Shown: one piece after another, positions 14,979-20,046 of the stretch | Layout: each line of letters begins with the position of its first letter | How positions within the stretch are numbered: position 1 is the stretch's first letter | Assembly (NCBI GenBank): GCA_043778415.1 | Contig: JAYWGG010000195.1 | Span: 1 to 20,046 of the forward strand | Source: JAYUHK01 sp043778415 | Lineage (GTDB): Bacteria > Bacteroidota > Bacteroidia > Chitinophagales > Saprospiraceae | Length of the DNA stretch: 20,046 nt | Reading direction: 5' to 3' | The notes under the pieces: generated by a model | The model's database searches: none | What the model was told of the DNA's origin: nothing | The model's input: only the letters and a program-made list of their open reading frames with translations | Translations under genes and position numbers: made by a program

Positions 14979-15041
14979 GGATTATTTTTAAGCTAAAATA
15001 ATCCTGTTTGAATCAACTTCACTTCCACCGAAGCAAGAAGC

Positions 15042-15572
15042 CTATATTTTGGTAAGAATTTCGCGAGCTTGCGGCACCAATGGAGATTTTTTGTCCTGTA
15101 CGAGTTCTTCGAGCAAGATGCGCGCCAGCTCGGTGTCTTTCGCCCGCAGATAAGCCAAAGCGAGATTCCATGTGGCACGGTCGTAGTATTCGGCTCCGCC
15201 ATTGACGCGGGCTACGGTCAGGTAGTCAATCGCTTTTTCGGAGTCGTCTGTTTCTAACGCAGCCATTCCTGCAAGGAAAATAGCGTGAATATCGTCGGGC
15301 GTTTTTTGCAAATATTTAGCAAAATAGGACAGACTTGTTTGAAAATGCTGCTCTTCGTAGTCTTTCAGAGCTGCTTGGAGGTCGCGGTCAGTTGCGGCGG
15401 CTGGATTCTCTGCATTTCTAAAATCCAAAAAAGATTCGTTGCCAATGTGCTGGAAATGGCGGTCGAAGATGCGCTCGTTGGCACCGTTCTGCCAGTAAAA
15501 AAAGCAGGCTATCGGTATGCAAATTGCAAGAAAGCCACCAATAATATTGTTTGAGGTTAAATTACTTTTCAT
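15042..15572 (-). CDS. Membrane-anchored TPR protein
   Basis: This 176-residue protein has an N-terminal membrane segment (about 10-26, IIGGFLAICIPIACFFYW) and then a helical domain. Three TPR-like units follow: LQAALKDYEEQHFQTSLSYF (about 65-84), AIFLAGMAALETDDSEKAID and TWNLALAYLRAKDTELARIL. The likely topology is a single anchor with the TPR part in the periplasm or cytoplasm; the sequence does not settle which. Short anchored TPR proteins of this type are common in Bacteroidota and probably serve as scaffolds. It is divergent from the GH73/LysM gene and convergent with the M16 gene. A promoter-like pair of boxes and a 21-bp dyad lie upstream. The start ATG at 15572 immediately precedes the anchor. 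Confidence 0.8.
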   Translation of the reverse strand: MKSNLTSNNIIGGFLAICIPIACFFYWQNGANERIFDRHFQHIGNESFLDFRNAENPAAATDRDLQAALKDYEEQHFQTSLSYFAKYLQKTPDDIHAIFLAGMAALETDDSEKAIDYLTVARVNGGAEYYDRATWNLALAYLRAKDTELARILLEELVQDKKSPLVPQAREILTKI

Positions 15573-15648
15573 TGTTGAAATTTTGTATAATCTTAAGGTT
15601 AGAAATGAAAAAAAAATAAGTGATTTACTACTTTTTTATTTCACACTG

Positions 15649-15677
15649 CAAATTTATAACTTTTTCTTGAAACCAAA
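15649..15677 (-). promoter_or_regulatory. Promoter-like element for the membrane TPR gene
   Basis: On the minus strand, TTTG (15677-15674) and TAAATTTG (15656-15649) are separated by 17 bases, slightly short of the usual 19-20. The -7 box is about 77 bases upstream of the start codon. Confidence 0.4.
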
Positions 15678-15688
15678 AAATAAATAGC

Positions 15689-15709
15689 TCAAAAATGTCA
15701 CATTTTTGA
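15689..15709. promoter_or_regulatory. 21-bp perfect dyad, operator-like
   Basis: Arms TCAAAAATGT (15689-15698) and ACATTTTTGA (15700-15709) are perfectly complementary around a single C. One central base leaves no room for an RNA loop, so a protein-binding site in DNA is the likelier reading. It lies about 12 bases upstream of the -33 box of the TPR gene and about 135 bases upstream of the divergent GH73 gene. A half-site-like GACATTTTTAC occurs near 15801. Confidence 0.45.
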
Positions 15710-15780
15710 TGTTTTTTCCAAAAAAATTATTGATTTTCACTTTCTTTTCTCTAAATATCATTTTTTCAAATATATATTAA

Positions 15781-15788
15781 TATTTTTG
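15781..15788 (+). promoter_or_regulatory. -7-like element for the GH73/LysM gene
   Basis: TATTTTTG matches TAnnTTTG and lies 56 bases before the start codon. No TTTG is seen at the -33 distance, only a T-run. Confidence 0.3.
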
Positions 15789-15844
15789 CACCATCAACCT
15801 GACATTTTTACAGTCCGCCAATCCCCAACACAATCTGAAATGCC

Positions 15845-17449
15845 ATGACGAATCTAAAAAATATTTTAACTCTTATATTGCTTTCGAGCCTTCCCACTTT
15901 GCTGTCTGCCCAAAAGCGCGGCGACCAAATCCAGTACATCGAGCAGTACAAATTCATAGCGATGAGTGAAATGCGTCGGGCGGGAGTTCCCGCCAGCATC
16001 AAACTTGCACAAGCACTCATCGAGTCTGCCGCAGGCACCAGCGCGCTGACCCGAAAAACAAACAACCATTTCGGTATCAAGTGCGGACCAGAGTGGGACG
16101 GTCAGACCTACTACGTCGAAGACGATGAGTACAATGCCGACGGCACCAAAAAGCCCTCTTGCTTCCGTGCTTTTAAGGACGGCGAGGCTTCTTTTATCGC
16201 ACATTCCGAGTTTTTGAGGGACACCAAGCGCGGTCGTAGATATGCTTTTTTATTTGAATATGACCCAACCGATTACCGCGCGTGGGCGTACGGATTGCGG
16301 CAGGCAGGCTACGCCACGCACCCCAACTATCCCGAAATATTGATAAAAATAATCCAAGATTACGAGCTGTATCTTTACGACACTGCGCCCGACGTAGTCG
16401 CTAATTATCCGCCGAGTTCGGGAAGTATTCCGCCCGCCAATGCGCCGTCCAACAACGCTACTGATGTAGTGCAATATTGCAACGATGTAAAATTTGTATT
16501 GGCAAGCGAAGGTGAAACGCTGGCAGATATTGCTCGAAAACAAGATATTAGCGTAGGAAAATTGGTGGATAGAAACGACGCAAAAATTGCGATTTCAACG
16601 CCCTTGACTCGAGGGACGAAAGTATTTTTGCAGCGAAAAAATCGATATTTTCACGGGCGACAAGACGTGCATTATGCAAAAGAAAACGAAACAATGTTCT
16701 CGATTTCGCAAATGTACGGCATTCGTTTGTACCGTTTGTACGACAAAAATCGAATGGAAGAAGGCTCGGAGCCAGCCGTAGGAGAAAGAATTTCGCTGCG
16801 CGGTTATGTAGATAAGGACAAAAATACAAAACTGCGCAATGCCGCTACTTCGACTTCTCCAAAAGACGACTCAAAAAGTAAGCCGACCAACGCCACGCCG
16901 CCCGACCTAAGCACCGAGCCTAAAAATTCGACTACACAAAAACCACAAAATTCACAAGAAAAAAAGAACACAAATGCTGCGCCGTTTGAAAACAATTCGG
17001 AGAGAATTTTTTCGGGGAAAGAGCTGGATTTTGATGTAACGCCGCAGGGCGCAAGCCCAAAAGTCCTCACCAGCCAGCCAGATGCAAACCCTCCTATGAA
17101 ACCAGTTGTTAAAAATAAATCCGAAGAAAATATACCTCAACCCAAACCGAAACGAAATATTCCTGTGTTAGAGTCTTCAAATGACAACACAAATGATGGA
17201 ACGACTAACGACACTGAAACAGACGAAAGCAGTCCAGAAATAGATAAAAATACGCCGCCGCAAGCGGAAAAAATACCGACTTCTAACTCTGCGCCACCCG
17301 AAAATACCGAAAATCTGTACATAGTGCAGTCGGGAGATACGCTGTTTGGCATTGCAAAACGCAACGGAATTTCGGTAGCCACTCTGAAAAAGCTCAACAA
17401 TATGACCGATGACATTATCAAACTCGGGCAAGCTGTCAAAGTAAAATAA
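15845..17449 (+). CDS. Exported GH73 glucosaminidase (FlgJ-like) with LysM domains
   Basis: This 534-residue protein has a signal peptide (1-22, ending LLSAQ). A glucosaminidase (GH73) domain follows (about 30-175), with the probable catalytic Glu E60 in AQALIESAAGTS, then NNHFGIKC and a YATHPNYPEILIKII block. Two degenerate LysM-like units lie at about 215-262 and 275-318. A disordered Pro/Asn/Thr/Ser/Lys-rich linker spans 325-488, and a good C-terminal LysM is at 491-533 (YIVQSGDTLFGIAKRNGIS ... LGQAVKV). GH73 enzymes cleave the GlcNAc-MurNAc glycan backbone of peptidoglycan, and LysM binds it, so the protein probably acts in wall remodelling in the periplasm or at the surface. The start is the ATG before TNLKNILTLILL. 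panC follows after 42 bases, probably in the same transcript. Confidence 0.93.
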   Translation: MTNLKNILTLILLSSLPTLLSAQKRGDQIQYIEQYKFIAMSEMRRAGVPASIKLAQALIESAAGTSALTRKTNNHFGIKCGPEWDGQTYYVEDDEYNADGTKKPSCFRAFKDGEASFIAHSEFLRDTKRGRRYAFLFEYDPTDYRAWAYGLRQAGYATHPNYPEILIKIIQDYELYLYDTAPDVVANYPPSSGSIPPANAPSNNATDVVQYCNDVKFVLASEGETLADIARKQDISVGKLVDRNDAKIAISTPLTRGTKVFLQRKNRYFHGRQDVHYAKENETMFSISQMYGIRLYRLYDKNRMEEGSEPAVGERISLRGYVDKDKNTKLRNAATSTSPKDDSKSKPTNATPPDLSTEPKNSTTQKPQNSQEKKNTNAAPFENNSERIFSGKELDFDVTPQGASPKVLTSQPDANPPMKPVVKNKSEENIPQPKPKRNIPVLESSNDNTNDGTTNDTETDESSPEIDKNTPPQAEKIPTSNSAPPENTENLYIVQSGDTLFGIAKRNGISVATLKKLNNMTDDIIKLGQAVKVK

Positions 17450-17491
17450 TACCACTCACTTTTATTTATAAATTGTCTAATACCACTGATT

Positions 17492-18340
17492 TTGCTCGTT
17501 TTTACCACCGTAATTGACCTCCAAAAACACCTAAATTCGCTCCGAAAAACAGGAAAAAAAATTGGCTTTGCTCCCACGATGGGTGCGCTACACACTGGTC
17601 ATGTGTCACTTATTCGACTGGCGAAGGAAAAATGTGACATAGCAGTTTGCAGTATTTTTGTAAATCCTACCCAATTCAATGACCCCAAAGACTTGGAAAA
17701 ATATCCTCGCACGCCCGACGAAGACATACTATTATTGTCCAAAAATGGCTGCGATGTATTGTTTATGCCCAACGTAAAGGAAGTCTATCCGAGCGGTTTG
17801 GAGCTAAAAGCAACGCCCGATTTTGGAAGTTTGGCGACCGTGATGGAAGGAGAGTTTCGTCCCGGTCACTTTGATGGAATGGCGCGCGTGGTGCAGCGCC
17901 TGTTGGATATTGTGCAGCCCGACCAACTTTTTATGGGACAAAAAGATTTCCAACAATTCAGCATAGTAGCCAATATGTTGCACCAACAACACACTGATAT
18001 TCAGTTAGTTATGTGTCCTACACTCCGCGAAGCCGACGGGCTGGCGATGAGTTCACGCAACATTCGGCTGTCGCCCGACCACCGACTGCGGGCTGCCCTA
18101 ATCTACAAAACTTTGCAAGAAGTACGACACTCGATGAGTACCAAAACACCTTCGGAACTCAAAAAAAAGGCGTTTGAAACCCTACAAGTCGCCGCCGACT
18201 TTCGCCCCGAATACTTTGAGATTGTGGACGGAAATACCCTCCAACCAATTCAAAATTTTGCAAATCACACATCTGTAGTCGCTTGCGTCGCTACGTGGCT
18301 CGGCGCAGTCCGACTGATAGACAATATCATTTTAAAATAA
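17492..18340 (+). CDS. panC: Pantothenate synthetase (pantoate--beta-alanine ligase), TTG start
   Basis: PanC makes pantothenate from pantoate, beta-alanine and ATP in the coenzyme A pathway, in the cytoplasm. This 282-residue protein has normal family length. Visible motifs are PTMGALHTGH (28-37, the HxGH nucleotide site), VNPTQF (57-62), EGEFRPGHF (119-127), GQKDFQQ (149-155) and MSSRN (186-190, the KMSKS-equivalent). The best start is TTG at 17492, giving MLVFTTVIDLQ as in other PanC proteins; there is no usable ATG nearby. It follows the GH73/LysM gene by 42 bases with no terminator between them. Other pan genes are not in the window. A strong terminator follows directly after the stop. 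Confidence 0.96.
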   Translation: MLVFTTVIDLQKHLNSLRKTGKKIGFAPTMGALHTGHVSLIRLAKEKCDIAVCSIFVNPTQFNDPKDLEKYPRTPDEDILLLSKNGCDVLFMPNVKEVYPSGLELKATPDFGSLATVMEGEFRPGHFDGMARVVQRLLDIVQPDQLFMGQKDFQQFSIVANMLHQQHTDIQLVMCPTLREADGLAMSSRNIRLSPDHRLRAALIYKTLQEVRHSMSTKTPSELKKKAFETLQVAADFRPEYFEIVDGNTLQPIQNFANHTSVVACVATWLGAVRLIDNIILK

Positions 18341-18380
18341 AAAAAACAGTTATTTTGTGACAAAATAACTGTTTTTTTTT
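18341..18380. terminator. Bidirectional terminator between panC and the STAS gene
   Basis: A perfect 17-bp stem is formed by 18341-18357 and 18361-18377 around TGA, with core ACAGTTATTTTG / CAAAATAACTGT and A/T runs on both flanks. It begins on the base after the panC stop and lies about 35 bases from the STAS stop, so it can end transcripts from both sides. Confidence 0.9.
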
Positions 18381-18414
18381 GTTGGAAATATAGAAAAATA
18401 GAGTACTCAACTTT

Positions 18415-18792
18415 TCAGGCTTCAGCACCCAATTCGCGCTCTATTTCCTCCATAAAAACGTATTCGATGGACTCTTCGACCGTCGGAATGAGGGTGAGAA
18501 TACTGTCCAAACGCGATATTTCGATGAGGCGTTTTACACTTGGGTGCTTCACTCCTGCGAGAACAAAACTGCCGCCACCACCTTTCCAAATTCTATTGGC
18601 TGTCAAAATGGCACTCAAACCTGACGAATCTACAAATTTTACGTCCGAAAGGTTCAGAATTAGGTTTGGCACGCCTTCTGTATGTAGCATGATAAATTCC
18701 GACTTGATGGCGGGCGCAACCAACGAATTAAGGTTGTCCTCTTCTAATGTCAGAATGGTGTACTTTTCTTGTTTATCTATGGCGTATTTCAT
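18415..18792 (-). CDS. STAS-domain anti-sigma-factor antagonist (SpoIIAA-like)
   Basis: This 125-residue protein forms a single STAS domain (about 1-110) followed by an acidic tail (FMEEIERELGAEA). The conserved DSSGLSAI motif at 55-62 contains S56 and S57, one of which is the expected phosphorylation site. Such proteins switch partners with an anti-sigma kinase; the kinase and sigma factor are not in the window. The frame is open upstream to 18900 (161 residues), but I choose the ATG at 18792. MKYAIDKQEKYTILTLEE is the normal family start, and the extra 36 residues are unlike the family and overlap inverted repeats that look regulatory. It is convergent with panC and divergent from clpC. Confidence 0.9.
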   Translation of the reverse strand: MKYAIDKQEKYTILTLEEDNLNSLVAPAIKSEFIMLHTEGVPNLILNLSDVKFVDSSGLSAILTANRIWKGGGGSFVLAGVKHPSVKRLIEISRLDSILTLIPTVEESIEYVFMEEIERELGAEA

Positions 18793-18834
18793 CGAATAAG
18801 GCGCAATTAGTGGATTAAATGTTGTTTGATTGTC

Positions 18835-18890
18835 TGTTGAAAAATCAACAACAGAACACAAAAATACCATTTTTTTATAAAAAATAGTAT
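18835..18890 (-). promoter_or_regulatory. Upstream region of the STAS gene: -7-like box and inverted repeats
   Basis: On the minus strand, 18866-18859 reads TATTTTTG (TAnnTTTG), 66 bases upstream of the chosen STAS start. Overlapping it, ATACCATTTTTT (18864-18875) and AAAAAATAGTAT (18879-18890) form a 12-base inverted repeat with one mismatch. TGTTGA (18835-18840) and TCAACA (18845-18850) form another around AAAA. No -33 TTTG is evident. Confidence 0.3.
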
Positions 18891-19225
18891 TTTGACTCAA
18901 TAAAATATTTAAAATATCTGTATTTTTTTCGTAAAACGCTGATAATCAACGAAATAAAAAATTCGCAGTTGTATAAAAAATTTAAACTTAATGCGCCACA
19001 GCGTTGTTTGGTAACAATATTTGGGTATATTCGTTATTTATATTCGCCGCTCAACAGTCCAACCGAAAGCGAACTGGATTTTTTTCGGAACGCAAATAAT
19101 CTTGCCACTGGTTTGCAAAATTGATAAAAAAACTATAATATTGCCTTGTCAGATATTTTTCAGAACTCAAATACATTCTTTTTTTTGTAAAAATTTTTAT
19201 AAAAAACTGATAATCAATACGTTGC

Positions 19226-19250
19226 CAATATTTTAATCAATAAAATATTG
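19226..19250. promoter_or_regulatory. Perfect inverted repeat upstream of clpC
   Basis: CAATATTTTA (19226-19235) and TAAAATATTG (19241-19250) are exact inverted copies around ATCAA, ending 54 bases before the clpC start. It does not resemble the heat-shock operators CIRCE (TTAGCACTC type) or CtsR (GGTCAAA type). It may be an operator or a leader hairpin; its A+T content makes chance a real possibility. Confidence 0.35.
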
Positions 19251-19304
19251 TATTTCATCTCGGGTATTCACATTCATTAAGACACTGTACAAACATTTTC
19301 ATAC

Positions 19305-20046
19305 ATGAACAGTAAAAAATTTTCGCTGAAAGTAAAAAAAGTTATCTCCCGCAGTAGCGAGGAGGCAAAACGATTAGGACACGATTACATCGGCACCGAA
19401 CACCTGCTTTTAGGCATCTTCGGCGATAAAGATGAACTCGCAATGAAAGTCCTCCAATCACTCGACGTAGATACCGCCGAGCTTCGCCAAAGCGTAGAAG
19501 AAACTACGCCCCGACGCTCTCAACAGTCCGTCGGAAGCAGCCTCAACGTGGATAGGCTGCCGCTCAATAAGCAAGCCGAAAAAGCACTCAAAGTGACGCT
19601 TTTGGAAGCAAAAATATTGAAAAGTGACGAAATCCATACCGAACATTTGCTGCTATCCATTCTCAAAGACAAAGAAAATGCAGCTTCCCGCTTGCTCAAC
19701 GAGTACGATGTAGATTACGACTCTTACAAGGCAGAGCTGGAGTTCGTGCGCCAAGAAATGGACATGACCGCTCCCGAAATCCTATCCGCCGTTGGCGACA
19801 ACGACTCTTTCGATGACGAAAGCGAGCGTGGCTATCGAGGCGGTGCTGGCGCGGGCAAGACCTCTACCAAATCAAAAACTCCTGTGTTGGATAACTTCGG
19901 GCGCGACGTAAGCCGACTTGCCGAAGAAGGCAAACTCGACCCCATCATCGGGCGCGAAACCGAAATCGAGCGCGTGTCACAAATATTGAGCCGCCGCAAA
20001 AAGAACAATCCTATCCTCATCGGTGAGCCGGGAGTCGGAAAAACCG
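19305..20046 (+). CDS. clpC: ClpC-type AAA+ unfoldase, N-terminal part, cut by the window end
   Basis: The frame from the ATG at 19305 runs open to the window end (247 codons). It shows the double Clp N-domain of ClpC/ClpA proteins: FSLKVKKVISRSSEEAKRLG, HDYIGTEHLLLGIF, then a second unit around HTEHLLLSILKDKENAASRLL. A charged Gly/Ser linker follows, then the start of the first AAA+ module (TPVLDNFGRDVSRLAEEGKL, DPIIGRETEIERVSQILSRR), and the sequence stops inside Walker A (GEPGVGKT). ClpC unfolds proteins for the ClpP peptidase and acts in stress-related protein quality control in the cytoplasm. The N-terminal MNSKKFSLKVKK agrees with family starts. It is divergent from the STAS gene. The rest of the protein lies outside the window. 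Confidence 0.95.
   Translation, partial: MNSKKFSLKVKKVISRSSEEAKRLGHDYIGTEHLLLGIFGDKDELAMKVLQSLDVDTAELRQSVEETTPRRSQQSVGSSLNVDRLPLNKQAEKALKVTLLEAKILKSDEIHTEHLLLSILKDKENAASRLLNEYDVDYDSYKAELEFVRQEMDMTAPEILSAVGDNDSFDDESERGYRGGAGAGKTSTKSKTPVLDNFGRDVSRLAEEGKLDPIIGRETEIERVSQILSRRKKNNPILIGEPGVGKT

Larger units (their letters stand above)
18793..19304. other. Divergent intergenic region between the STAS gene and clpC
   Basis: About 510 A+T-rich bases with no convincing gene. They hold two CTGATAATCAA motifs (18939-18949 and 19207-19217), an imperfect inverted repeat (18864-18890), a CCGAAA/TTTCGG dyad (19063-19088) and a perfect 10-bp-arm inverted repeat (19226-19250) close to clpC. A clear -33/-7 pair for clpC is not visible. 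Confidence 0.6.

Noticed and set aside
15689..15709. CRP-type site (TGTGA-N6-TCACA)
   Set aside because: The dyad has a one-base centre and different arms (AAAATGT/ACATTTT), so it is not the CRP consensus.
18793..18900. 36-codon N-terminal extension of the STAS protein
   Set aside because: STAS proteins of this type start at MKYAIDK; the extension overlaps inverted repeats and a -7-like box and has no family resemblance.
19021..19236. 71-codon + strand frame with a TTG start upstream of clpC
   Set aside because: A+T-rich low-information translation, no family, and it overlaps regulatory-looking repeats.
1..20046. CRISPR array, insertion sequence, toxin-antitoxin pair or defence island
   Set aside because: No regular repeat-spacer pattern, transposase, integrase, nuclease/methylase set or small paired genes were seen on either strand.

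Overview
The window reads as ordinary chromosomal DNA of a member of the phylum Bacteroidota. The evidence is the -33/-7 promoter type (TTTG, then TAnnTTTG), the near absence of Shine-Dalgarno sequences, very A+T-rich intergenic DNA beside moderately G+C genes, and the gene content: a SprB-like Ig-repeat surface protein, a GH3 NagZ/serine-hydrolase fusion, TPR proteins and a LysM-GH73 glucosaminidase. The protein style suggests a Cytophagales- or Saprospirales-like lineage, but I cannot name a genus.

Layout. Positions 1-80 are probably the tail of a + strand gene. A small SPW-like membrane protein follows (262-633). After a long leader region with a promoter, a possible leader peptide and a hairpin comes the exported GH3/serine hydrolase (1194-4166). 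Next is the large secreted repeat protein (4429-7650), which converges on an orphan LuxR-family response regulator (7762-8388, -). Upstream of that on the same strand is a cytosolic TPR protein (8579-9985, -). A long A+T-rich divergent region leads to uvrA (10588-13473) and an M16 zinc peptidase (13566-14804). A membrane-anchored TPR protein (15042-15572, -) is divergent from a GH73/LysM glucosaminidase (15845-17449), which is followed closely by panC (17492-18340). panC converges on a STAS anti-sigma-factor antagonist (18415-18792, -). A second long divergent region precedes clpC, which is cut by the window end inside its first Walker A motif.

How the genes fit together. The window mixes housekeeping functions (DNA repair, pantothenate synthesis, protein quality control) with cell-envelope functions: two peptidoglycan-type hydrolases, a serine hydrolase and a secreted repeat protein. 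Two regulatory proteins lack an adjacent partner: the response regulator has no histidine kinase beside it and the STAS protein has no anti-sigma kinase beside it. I see no mobile element, CRISPR array, rRNA, tRNA or defence island.

No clear undescribed multi-gene system is visible. The least explained signals lie between genes. They are a dispersed element bounded by GGAAYG and TTCATTCC seen about four times, a 23-nt module shared by two gene ends, a 21-bp dyad beside a promoter, a possible short transcript ahead of the repeat-protein gene, and spaced repeats ahead of the response regulator.
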